A stretch of 8,164 bases of DNA from an uncultured Propionibacteriaceae bacterium (GTDB lineage: Bacteria; Actinomycetota; Actinomycetes; Propionibacteriales; Propionibacteriaceae): NCBI GenBank assembly GCA_937859105.1, contig CALMAD010000209.1:1-8164 (forward strand), given 5' to 3'. Positions 1 to 5,428 of the stretch are shown here, piece after piece. The translations under genes were made by a program, and so were the position numbers. Positions within the stretch are counted from its first letter, which is position 1. Every line of letters begins with the position of its first letter. The notes under the pieces were generated by a model. It had not been told where the DNA came from. It searched no databases and saw only the letters and a list, made by a program, of their open reading frames with translations.

Positions 1-37
1 GTCCGATCTTGGACGCCGCGGGCGTTCGCTTGTCGGC

Positions 38-648
38 TCAACGCACCTGCGTGGTCCGGCGGAACCGGTCGTGGCCCAGGGTGAAGGACGCCGCGGTGAT
101 CGTCTCGTTCAGTTCGCGGCTCTCCAGCTCGTGCTTCCCGACCCGGACGAGCACCTGCTGGTGCGGCTTGGTGACCAGGTAGTACGCGTCGTGGTTGTTG
201 ACGGCGTCCGTGGTCCCGAAGAGGCCGAACGGGGTGTCGATCGCGAGGGCGCTGAGCAACTCGACCACGTTTTGCTTCCGTGTCGTCTCCAGGACGCGGC
301 TGAGGGCCCAGACCCCGCTCGCGTCCGGGTAGGCGTCGAGCACGGCGGCGTGCGCGCGCGACCCGACGAGCTTGCCGCGGATCCGGTGCGGCGCGTATGA
401 GGCGAGGTCGATGGGCTGGCGCAGGGTCGTGGCCGTGGGGGAGTCCGGCGAGGTGTCGACGAGCAGGTAGTCGACGCTCACGTCGAACAGGCGCGCCATG
501 GCCTTGAGGTTCTCGACGTCGGGCAGGCCCCCGCCGTTCTCCCACTGGTGACTGCCTGGCGGCTCACCGAAAGCCTGTCGGCGAGCTGGGACTGGGAGAG
601 CCCGGCGCGCTGGCGGGCGGAGCGGATGCGGGCGGCGGTGGTTTCCAC
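38..648 (-). pseudogene. XRE (Cro/C1)-family transcriptional regulator, frameshifted within the HTH
   Basis: This was a DNA-binding repressor-type protein of about 203 residues. The start is a GTG at 648-646, preceded by GAAAGG (655-660) six bases upstream. The first 34 codons encode most of a helix-turn-helix (RIRSARQRAGLSQSQLADRL, then SVSRQAVT). After the threonine codon (549-547) only two bases, AG (546-545), precede the codons for WENGGGLPDVENLKAMARLF, which are in another frame. HTH_3 proteins normally read V-(S/T)-K-W-E here, so one base of a Lys-like codon appears to be missing. Translated as written, the protein stops after about 56 residues at 478. The remaining 168 codons run open to a TGA at 40-38 and contain a C-terminal domain I do not recognise, with no membrane segment. 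The long open second frame argues for a recent mutation or a sequencing error. No slippery heptamer is visible. Its targets are unknown; autoregulation is plausible but unproven. Confidence 0.72.
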
Positions 649-676
649 GGTGAACCTTTCGTGAGGCGGTACGAGC

Positions 677-682
677 AACGTA
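677..682 (-). promoter_or_regulatory. Possible -10 box for the XRE regulator
   Basis: On the minus strand TACGTT (TANNNT type) lies about 28 bases before the GTG at 648 and just past the phoU-side hairpin, as expected for a separate transcription unit. No convincing -35 element is seen. A GTGAAC-N5-GTGAGG pattern (650-666, plus strand) overlaps the ribosome-binding region downstream. Confidence 0.25.
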
Positions 683-693
683 CGGCGAACGAA

Positions 694-725
694 CGCGGCG
701 TCCACCTCGGTGAGGGGACGCCGCG
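694..725 (-). terminator. Hairpin terminator downstream of phoU
   Basis: CGCGGCGTCC (694-703) pairs perfectly with GGACGCCGCG (716-725). Inside it CCTC (705-708) pairs with GAGG (712-715) around a GGT loop, leaving A704 as a bulge, so the structure is about 14 bp. It lies about 45 bases beyond the phoU stop on the minus strand and is followed there by a weakly T-rich TTCGTT. The position between phoU and the next minus-strand gene supports a terminator role. The lack of a full U-tract is normal in high-GC actinobacteria. Confidence 0.6.
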
Positions 726-726
726 G

Positions 727-758
727 GTTGCCTCGGCGCTACTCTGCGTTGCCTCGGC
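727..758. repeat. 11-base direct repeat, 21-base period, upstream of the XRE gene
   Basis: GTTGCCTCGGC occurs at 727-737 and again at 748-758. The repeat is exact over 11 bases and starts 21 bases apart, about two helical turns, so both copies face the same side of the DNA. It sits between the phoU stop (771) and the phoU-side hairpin. It could be an operator pair, perhaps for the adjacent regulator, or chance in GC-rich DNA. Confidence 0.45.
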
Positions 759-770
759 TCTGACCAGGGG

Positions 771-1436
771 TTATGCGATGGTCCAGTTCTCGCCCTCGGG
801 GTGGAGGCCGGTCACGATGTAGATGACGCGGGAGCCGAGCAGCACCGCGTGGTCGGCGATGCGCTCGTAGTAGCGGCCCAGCAGCGCGCAGTCGACGGCC
901 GCCTCGACGCCGTGGGGCCACGTGTCGTTCAGCAGTTCGCGGAACTGCATGGTGCGCAGTTCGTCGATCTCCTCGTCGTGCTCGGCCATCTTCTCGGCGT
1001 CGAGCACGTTCTGGTCGCGGAGGGTGCGGCCGGCGGTGGCGACCATCTCTTCGGCGAGCTGCGACATGCGCTGGAAGTTGGGGGTCATCGAGTCCGGCAC
1101 CGCGACGTTCGGGTACCGCATGCGGGCGATCTTGGCGATGTGGGCGGCGAGGTCGCCCATGCGGGCGAGGTCGGCGACCATGCGCAGCGCGGCGACGAGC
1201 GTGCGCAGCTCGCCGGCGACGGGCGACTGGCGGGCCAGCAGGCCGAAGCAGCGGGTCTCCAGGTCGTCGTGGAGCGAGTCGAGGTGCGAGTCGTCGGAGA
1301 TGACCTGCTCGGCGGCCGGCAGGTCGGCGTCCAGGAGGGCTTTGGTCGCCAGGCCCACCGCCGACCGGACGCGTTCGGTCATGTCGACCAGATCGTTGCT
1401 GACCGAGGTCAACGCCTCGTGGTAGCTAGCGCGCAT
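771..1436 (-). CDS. phoU: Phosphate-signalling regulator PhoU
   Basis: PhoU is a cytoplasmic, all-helical, metal-binding protein that links the Pst phosphate transporter to the phosphate-sensing histidine kinase and keeps the kinase quiet when phosphate is plentiful. The product has 221 residues, usual for the family, and carries the two tandem PhoU three-helix repeats. The first has its signature near residues 88-102 (ADLARMGDLAAHIAK). The second lies near 185-203 and includes YYERIADHA, with the E/D residues that bind the metal cluster. The ATG at 1436 has AAGGA (1443-1447) six bases upstream. The gene is divergent from the senX3-like kinase, the phoU/phoR-phoP arrangement known in Streptomyces, and no pst genes are in view. 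A GTTCAC tandem repeat in the spacer suggests control by the neighbouring response regulator. In mycobacteria the equivalents are PhoY proteins. Family assignment is secure. Confidence 0.96.
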   Translation of the reverse strand: MRASYHEALTSVSNDLVDMTERVRSAVGLATKALLDADLPAAEQVISDDSHLDSLHDDLETRCFGLLARQSPVAGELRTLVAALRMVADLARMGDLAAHIAKIARMRYPNVAVPDSMTPNFQRMSQLAEEMVATAGRTLRDQNVLDAEKMAEHDEEIDELRTMQFRELLNDTWPHGVEAAVDCALLGRYYERIADHAVLLGSRVIYIVTGLHPEGENWTIA

Positions 1437-1497
1437 AAGGATTCCTTCGAGTCGGGGTCAGCCGCCGCCGACAGGGGGCTGTCCGCGACCGCTCGAC

Positions 1498-1503
1498 ATT
1501 ATC
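1498..1503 (-). promoter_or_regulatory. Candidate phoU promoter (-10 GATAAT)
   Basis: Read on the minus strand, GATAAT at 1503-1498 is a good -10 element (TAATGT, two bases further on, also fits TANNNT). Eighteen bases upstream lies GTTCGC (1527-1522), a one-base variant of the GTTCAC PHO unit, in the -35 position. Transcription would start near 1491 and give a leader of about 55 bases. Confidence 0.45.
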
Positions 1504-1545
1504 GGTCACCGGACGGTCGCGGCGAACCCCCATCCCGCCCGTGCG

Positions 1546-1562
1546 GTGAACGTTACGTGAAC
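1546..1562. promoter_or_regulatory. PHO-box-like tandem repeat between phoU and senX3
   Basis: Plus strand GTGAAC at 1546-1551 and 1557-1562, exactly 11 bases apart; on the minus strand this is GTTCAC-N5-GTTCAC. Known family property: actinobacterial PhoP boxes (Streptomyces) are 11-base direct repeats beginning GTTCA(C), bound by an OmpR-type regulator, and mycobacterial RegX3 sites use a similar core. It is oriented like phoU, about 43 bases upstream of its candidate -10 and about 70-90 bases upstream of the senX3 start point. Single GTTCAC copies also occur in coding DNA (4822, 5002), so the exact phasing is what carries weight. Confidence 0.65.
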
Positions 1563-1621
1563 GCTCGGGGTGGCTCCACTGTCAGCGCCCGCCCGCGTGC
1601 TGCCGGCGTCCGGAACGCCCC

Positions 1622-1627
1622 TATGAT
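1622..1627 (+). promoter_or_regulatory. Candidate senX3-regX3 promoter (-10 TATGAT), leaderless
   Basis: TATGAT is one mismatch from TATAAT. Its last base is eight bases before the GTG at 1635, so transcription would begin at or next to that codon and the mRNA would be leaderless. There is no ribosome-binding site before the GTG. No good -35 is visible. The same bases contain an alternative ATG start (1623). Confidence 0.5.
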
Positions 1628-1634
1628 CGCTCTT

Positions 1635-2792
1635 GTGAGCCCCGTGATCGCATCCGGTTTGGGCGCCGTCGTGGGGGCCCTCGTCGCCCTGCTGGTCCTC
1701 ACCCTCGTGCGGAGACGCCGCACCCCGCCGCCCCCGGAGGTCCCTGATTTTCCGGTGGCCGACCTCGTCTCGATCCTGGACGCGGTGCGCGCCGGGGCCA
1801 CGCTGCTCGGCCCCCACGACGACATCGTGTGCGCCAACGAGACCGCGGAGAAGATGGGGGTCGTCCGAGGCACGCGTGTCGTGATCCCGGCGCTGCTGGA
1901 TCTGGTGCGCGACGTGCGCCGCGACGGGGAGATGGCGTCGGTGAACCTCGACCTCAAAAAGGGGCGCGGTCGCACCGCCACGGGCGCGCAACTGTCCGTG
2001 CGCGTGCTGCCCCTGTCGCTCGGCCGCGTGTTCGTCGTCGCCGACGACCGGGCCCAGGCCCTGCGCATGCGCGAGTCGAGCCGCAACTTCATGTCGAACG
2101 CCACGCACGAGCTGAAGACGCCGGTCGGGGCCATCTCGCTGCTGGCCGAGGCGGCCCGGGAGGCGGCGGACGACCCCGAGGCCGTCGGCCGGTTCACCGG
2201 CAAGATCATGGCCGAGAGTCAGCGCCTTACCGACCTCATCAGCCAGATCATCACGCTGTCGAAGCTGCAGGGCGAAAGCCCGCTGGCCGCCGCCGAGCCG
2301 GTCGAGGTCAACCAGTTCGTCTCGCTCGCGCTCGACCGCTGCCGTCAGCTGGCGGACGCCCGCGACGTCAGCCTCACCTCCAGCCTCCAGGAGGGGCTGT
2401 GGGTGCTCGGTGACCCCGGGCAACTCGTCACCGCGGTGTCGAATCTCGTCACGAACGGGATCGCCTACTCGGACGCCCGCGGGCGCGTCGTCGTGAGCAC
2501 CCGGACGTCGATGGTCGACGGGGTCGAGCACGTCGACGTCGCCGTCTCCGACAACGGCATCGGCATCGCGCCCGAGGACCAGGCGCGCATCTTCGAGCGC
2601 TTCTACCGGGCCGACTACGCGCGCAGCCGCGAGACGGGCGGAACGGGGCTCGGGCTGTCGATCGTCAGCGAGGTCGCCGAGGGGCACGGCGGCACCGTCA
2701 CCGTGTGGAGCAGGCTCGGCAGCGGCTCCACCTTCACGCTCAGGCTGCCGTCCGTGGCCGCGCCCGACACCGAACCGGAGGAAGATCAATGA
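1635..2792 (+). CDS. senX3: SenX3-like phosphate-sensing sensor histidine kinase
   Basis: A membrane-bound kinase that autophosphorylates on histidine and passes the phosphate to the adjacent RegX3-type regulator, most likely under phosphate limitation. From the GTG it has 385 residues. Order: one N-terminal membrane helix (about 4-24), an arginine stretch, a PAS-like region (about 40-125), a HisKA domain with HELKTP (His158, codon 2106-2108), and an HATPase domain with an N-box NLVTNGIAYS, G1 box DNGIGIAPED, FERFYRAD, and G2 box GTGLGLSIV. Unlike two-helix SenX3 proteins, only one membrane segment and no extracellular loop are visible, so sensing is probably intracellular or through PhoU. 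The end overlaps regX3 by ATGA (2789-2792). An in-frame ATG at 1623 with weak GGAA upstream would add four residues; I prefer the GTG because TATGAT lies at leaderless spacing. The Streptomyces name would be phoR. Confidence 0.9.
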   Translation: MSPVIASGLGAVVGALVALLVLTLVRRRRTPPPPEVPDFPVADLVSILDAVRAGATLLGPHDDIVCANETAEKMGVVRGTRVVIPALLDLVRDVRRDGEMASVNLDLKKGRGRTATGAQLSVRVLPLSLGRVFVVADDRAQALRMRESSRNFMSNATHELKTPVGAISLLAEAAREAADDPEAVGRFTGKIMAESQRLTDLISQIITLSKLQGESPLAAAEPVEVNQFVSLALDRCRQLADARDVSLTSSLQEGLWVLGDPGQLVTAVSNLVTNGIAYSDARGRVVVSTRTSMVDGVEHVDVAVSDNGIGIAPEDQARIFERFYRADYARSRETGGTGLGLSIVSEVAEGHGGTVTVWSRLGSGSTFTLRLPSVAAPDTEPEEDQ

Positions 2793-3466
2793 CCGTCGTC
2801 CTGATCATCGAGGATGAGGAGTCGTACCGTGACGCCCTCAGCTACATGCTCACGAAGGAAGGATTCGAGGTGGTGGCCGCGTCCGACGGCGAGGCGGGCC
2901 TGGCCGAGTTCGAGCGCCACGGCGCCGACATCGTGCTGCTGGACCTGATGATGCCCGGCCTGTCCGGCACCGAGGTCTGCCGCCGCCTCCGCCAGCGCAG
3001 CTCGGTGCCGATCATCATGGTGACGGCCCGCGACTCCGAGATCGACAAGGTCGTGGGGCTAGAGCTCGGGGCCGACGACTACGTGACGAAGCCGTTCAGC
3101 CACCGCGAGTTGGCCGCCCGCATCCGGGCGGTCCTGCGGCGTGGCAGCGACAGCGACCTGATGCCGGACGTGATCGAGGCGGGCCGCGTCCGGATGGACG
3201 TCGAGCGGCACGAGGTCTGGGTCGACGGCGAGCCGGTGCGTCTCGCCCTGAAGGAGTTCGAACTGCTCGAGATGTTGCTGCGCAACTCGGGGCGCGTCAT
3301 GACGCGCGGCCAGCTGATCGACCGCATCTGGGGCGCCGACTACGTGGGGGACACCAAGACCCTCGACGTCCACGTCAAGCGCCTGCGCGCCAAGATCGAG
3401 CCTGACCCGGCGAACCCGGTGGCGCTCGTCACCGTCCGCGGGCTCGGGTACAAGTTCGACGCCTGA
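2789..3466 (+). CDS. regX3: RegX3-like OmpR-family response regulator
   Basis: A cytoplasmic transcription factor activated by the kinase encoded just before it. The product has 225 residues. The receiver domain (1-120) shows the acidic pair E8/D9, the phospho-acceptor D52 in LLDLMMPG, the switch T79, and K101 in TKPF. The C-terminal OmpR/PhoB winged helix (about 130-225) includes LALKEFELLEMLL, TRGQLIDRIWG, the recognition-helix region TKTLDVHVKRLRAKIE and the final wing VTVRGLGYKF. The ATG at 2789 has GGAGGA (2777-2782) six bases upstream and overlaps the senX3 stop, so the two proteins are translationally coupled. Its likely targets include the GTTCAC tandem repeat upstream of phoU. RegX3 and Streptomyces PhoP are close relatives; RegX3 is favoured by the neighbouring short SenX3-type kinase. 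Confidence 0.94.
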   Translation: MTVVLIIEDEESYRDALSYMLTKEGFEVVAASDGEAGLAEFERHGADIVLLDLMMPGLSGTEVCRRLRQRSSVPIIMVTARDSEIDKVVGLELGADDYVTKPFSHRELAARIRAVLRRGSDSDLMPDVIEAGRVRMDVERHEVWVDGEPVRLALKEFELLEMLLRNSGRVMTRGQLIDRIWGADYVGDTKTLDVHVKRLRAKIEPDPANPVALVTVRGLGYKFDA

Positions 3467-3507
3467 CGGGGTTCGTGGACTGCCCCGGTCCGCCCCGGGC
3501 CGACCGT

Positions 3508-3513
3508 TAGACT
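3508..3513 (+). promoter_or_regulatory. Candidate prs promoter (-10 TAGACT), near-leaderless
   Basis: TAGACT (TANNNT) ends eight bases before the GTG start at 3522, and no Shine-Dalgarno sequence precedes that GTG. A start point at about 3520-3522 would make the mRNA leaderless or nearly so. The 55-base spacer after regX3 has only weak hairpins, so read-through from senX3-regX3 is also possible. Confidence 0.5.
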
Positions 3514-3521
3514 CCAACCCC

Positions 3522-4478
3522 GTGACGGACAACATCGTCGTGTTCTCGGGGCACGCACACCGGTCTTTCGCCCACGAGTTGTGCGACATCCTCGGGGTCG
3601 AGCTCAGCCCCTCCCGCCTCACCCGGTTCAGCAACGACTGCATGCAGGTGCAGTTGCGCGCGAACTGCCGGCAGAAGGACGTCTACATCGTCCAGCCGCT
3701 CGTCCCGCCCACGCAGGAGAACCTCATGGAACTCCTGATGATGGTGGACGCCGCCCGCGGCGCGTCGGCCGCGCACGTCAACGTCGTGATGCCGCACTAC
3801 GCCTACGCGCGGTCGGACAAGAAGGACGCGCCCCGCATCTCCCTGGGCGGACGCCTCGTGGCCGACCTCCTGTCGGCCGCCGGGGCGACGCGGGTCGTGA
3901 CGATGGCGCTGCACGCCGAACAGGTGCACGGGTTCTTCTCGGTGCCGGTCGATCACCTCACGGCCCTCCCCGTGATCGCCTCGCACTTCAAGAGCCGCGA
4001 CCTGTCGAACGCGGTCGTCGTGTCGCCCGACTTCGGCAACGCGAAGCAGGCCAACAACTTCGCGCGCATGCTCGGGGTGGGGGTGGCCGCCGGCTCCAAG
4101 CGTCGGCAGGCGGACGACAAGGTCGTGATCGACACGGTCGTCGGCGACGTCGCCGGCAAGGACGCGATCCTGCTCGACGACGAGATCGCGACCGCCGGGT
4201 CGATCGTCACCCTCATCGAGAAGCTGCGCGACCTCGAGGTGAAGTCCCTGTCGGTCGCCTGCACCCACGGGCTGTTCACGGGCCAAGCGGTGGAGCGCCT
4301 GAACGCCCTCGACTGCGTCCAGGAGGTCGTGACGACCAACACCGTCCCCCAGGACAAGCCGATCGACCACCTGACCGTCTTGTCGGTCGCCCCGCTGTTC
4401 GGCGAGGCGATCCGCCGCATCCACGACGGCGAGTCGGTCAGCGTCCTGTTCTCCGACATCGACACCTACGGTGAGTAG
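3522..4478 (+). CDS. prs: Ribose-phosphate pyrophosphokinase (PRPP synthetase), divergent type
   Basis: Transfers pyrophosphate from ATP to ribose 5-phosphate to give PRPP, the precursor of nucleotides, histidine, tryptophan and NAD; cytoplasmic. The length of 318 residues is normal. Motifs in order: the N-terminal loop reads RFSNDCMQVQL (35-45) where the common class has FSDGE; YARSDKKDAPRI (95-106) is the ATP-binding loop, against YARQDRK in the common class; H131 in LHAEQVHGFF; SPDFGNAKQA (168-177); catalytic K193 and R195 in KRR; and the PRPP loop LLDDEIATAGSI (217-228), against VDDMIDTGGTI. All catalytic residues I can place are present, so an active enzyme is likely. The changes in substrate loops mark a sub-branch, perhaps with different ADP/phosphate control. 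The start is a GTG with TAGACT at leaderless spacing. It may be a second Prs rather than the housekeeping one, which in actinobacteria usually sits beside glmU. Confidence 0.9.
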   Translation: MTDNIVVFSGHAHRSFAHELCDILGVELSPSRLTRFSNDCMQVQLRANCRQKDVYIVQPLVPPTQENLMELLMMVDAARGASAAHVNVVMPHYAYARSDKKDAPRISLGGRLVADLLSAAGATRVVTMALHAEQVHGFFSVPVDHLTALPVIASHFKSRDLSNAVVVSPDFGNAKQANNFARMLGVGVAAGSKRRQADDKVVIDTVVGDVAGKDAILLDDEIATAGSIVTLIEKLRDLEVKSLSVACTHGLFTGQAVERLNALDCVQEVVTTNTVPQDKPIDHLTVLSVAPLFGEAIRRIHDGESVSVLFSDIDTYGE

Positions 4479-4497
4479 CGCCGTAGGCCCCGACACG

Positions 4498-4529
4498 ACG
4501 AAACGCCGCGGTCACCCGCGGCGTTTCGT
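4498..4529. terminator. Bidirectional terminator between prs and the lipoprotein gene
   Basis: ACGAAACGCCGCGG (4498-4511) pairs perfectly with CCGCGGCGTTTCGT (4516-4529) around a TCAC loop: 14 bp without mismatch. It lies between two convergent genes, 19 bases after the prs stop and 16 bases before the 3' end of the lipoprotein gene. The A/T-richer outer stem gives each strand a short T run, so it can serve both directions. Confidence 0.85.
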
Positions 4530-4545
4530 GGCGTTCGGACGCCCG

Positions 4546-5139
4546 CTACGGCGTCGTCGTGGGGCTCGGGGACGCGGTCGGCGAGGCGGTCCCCGTCGGG
4601 GAGGACGCCGGCGTCGGCGAGCCGGTCGGCAGCGGCGTGACAGACGAGAAGATCGGATCGGCGGCGTCCGCCACCGGCACCTGGATCGTTCGCGACGACC
4701 CGTTGGCGAACGTCAGCGACAACTCGGCGGTGAGCCCGGGCTTGAGGTCGCCGCCCGACACGGCGATGGGGGCGACGCCGGGGCCCGTCAGCACGACCAT
4801 GCGGCCGGCGGGCAGGTCGACGTTCACGGCGCCGACGGTGAGCGCGCCCGCGCGCGTGCCGTCGTCCTTCAGCGCGGTGCCGGCGACGCCGGTGAGGCGG
4901 TCGTTCGTCTGCTGCGAGACCAGGGACGCCGACAGCCGGCCCTGGCCCGAGGCGTCCGCGATGATGAGCAGGTTGCGCACCTTGAGGAAGTCGTCGTCGA
5001 TGTTCACGCCGTTCGCCGGGGTGTACGACTGCAGCGTCTGCGCGTTCATGCCGCAGCCGCCCAGCGTGAGGGCGACCAGGGCGAGCAGCGCGGCTGACAT
5101 CGCACGGAAGCTGCGCGTGGGGCGGGAGGAACGGGGCAT
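4546..5139 (-). CDS. lpqE: LpqE-like secreted lipoprotein
   Basis: A 197-residue exported, lipid-anchored protein of unproven function. The N-terminus has arginines, a hydrophobic stretch (14-26) and a lipobox LGGC, so Cys29 should be the lipidated first mature residue. The mature domain (about 35-158) looks like a beta-sandwich, with FLKVRNLLIIAD, a central AGRMVVLTGP and ELSLTFANGSSRTIQVPV. It resembles mycobacterial LpqE, a distant PCu(A)C/DUF461 relative, but I see no His/Met copper motif. Residues about 168-197 form a Ser/Thr/Pro-rich tail, probably disordered and possibly O-glycosylated. The ATG at 5139 has AGGAG (5145-5149) five bases upstream. It is divergent from carD, and lpqE also neighbours carD in Mycobacterium tuberculosis, which supports the name. 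Lipoprotein status is secure from sequence; the gene name rests on similarity plus context. Confidence 0.8.
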   Translation of the reverse strand: MPRSSRPTRSFRAMSAALLALVALTLGGCGMNAQTLQSYTPANGVNIDDDFLKVRNLLIIADASGQGRLSASLVSQQTNDRLTGVAGTALKDDGTRAGALTVGAVNVDLPAGRMVVLTGPGVAPIAVSGGDLKPGLTAELSLTFANGSSRTIQVPVADAADPIFSSVTPLPTGSPTPASSPTGTASPTASPSPTTTP

Positions 5140-5176
5140 GGGGGCTCCTGACTGGGCGGAACACGAGGCTGGCGTC

Positions 5177-5182
5177 AGGATA
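5177..5182 (-). promoter_or_regulatory. Candidate promoter of the lipoprotein gene (-10 TATCCT)
   Basis: Minus-strand TATCCT (5182-5177) fits TANNNT. A start point near 5170 would give a leader of about 31 bases containing AGGAG. No clear -35 is visible at 17 bases spacing. Confidence 0.4.
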
Positions 5183-5232
5183 ACGAACGCGGGGCGTCCG
5201 CGGCAGAGGTTGGGCCGTCAGGCGTCCGGAGG

Positions 5233-5247
5233 TTGGCAAGTTGCCAA
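5233..5247. repeat. 15-base palindrome in the lpqE-carD spacer
   Basis: TTGGCAA-G-TTGCCAA is a perfect 7-base inverted repeat with a one-base centre, in an unusually A/T-rich patch of the divergent spacer. It is symmetric like an operator and too short for a terminator. It lies about 50 bases upstream of the candidate lipoprotein -10 and about 28 bases upstream of a TAGTCT (5276-5281) that could be a distal carD promoter. The binding protein is unknown. Confidence 0.5.
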
Positions 5248-5394
5248 GTCAAGTGTTGTTTTCCCACCCCAGGCGTAGTCTTCAATCGGGCGCGATCGTG
5301 CCCGCGACCCGCCCCGATCAGACGTTTCGCCCCTTGTCAAGACCCCAATGTGCCTCTGGCTAGTGGATTCAGGTTTCCTTCAGGGGAAAGCCCG

Positions 5395-5403
5395 TGATAC
5401 CCT
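5395..5403 (+). promoter_or_regulatory. Candidate carD promoter (extended -10 TGA-TACCCT)
   Basis: TACCCT (5398-5403) is preceded by TG at the extended -10 position (5395-5396). Transcription would start near 5410, a 19-base leader carrying GGAAGGGG (5413-5420). A second possible -10, TAGTCT, lies at 5276-5281. The rest of 5140-5428 holds no gene I can support. Confidence 0.5.
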
Positions 5404-5428
5404 GGATGGCAGGGAAGGGGTCACACAT

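Noticed and set aside
1..37. Hairpin terminator after the XRE gene
   Set aside because: ACGCC-GCG-GGCGT gives a 5-bp stem only and the window ends there; not enough evidence.
528..552. Programmed ribosomal frameshift in the XRE gene
   Set aside because: No slippery heptamer or clear downstream stimulatory structure at the shift point; mutation or sequencing error is simpler.
801..1634. Plus-strand N-terminal extension of the kinase frame running back through phoU
   Set aside because: It would overlap all of phoU antisense, with Val/Gly/Asp-rich non-protein-like sequence; senX3 starts at 1635 (or 1623).
1506..2789. Long open frame of 427 codons on the minus strand opposite senX3
   Set aside because: Its composition is Arg/Gly/Asp/His-rich with no domain, it lies wholly opposite a well-supported kinase gene, and such frames arise from high GC at third codon positions.
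3467..3521. Terminator between regX3 and prs
   Set aside because: Only 4-5 bp stems (around CCCGG/CCGGG and GGAC/GTCC) and no T-run; too weak to call.
3507..4496. Open frame of 329 codons opposite prs, and a second 297-codon frame on the plus strand at 3581-4474
   Set aside because: Both are Arg/Pro/Asp-rich shadows of prs with no recognisable motif or ribosome-binding site.
4822..5016. GTTCAC copies inside the lipoprotein gene (4822, 5002, with GTTCGC at 5011) as further PHO boxes
   Set aside because: They lie in coding sequence, 5002/5011 are 9 rather than 11 bases apart, and 4822 is single; they show the core alone is not diagnostic.
5348..5428. Upstream ATG that would lengthen CarD by 27 residues
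   Set aside because: The extra residues match nothing in CarD, and the segment contains the candidate promoter and the ribosome-binding site of the ATG at 5429.
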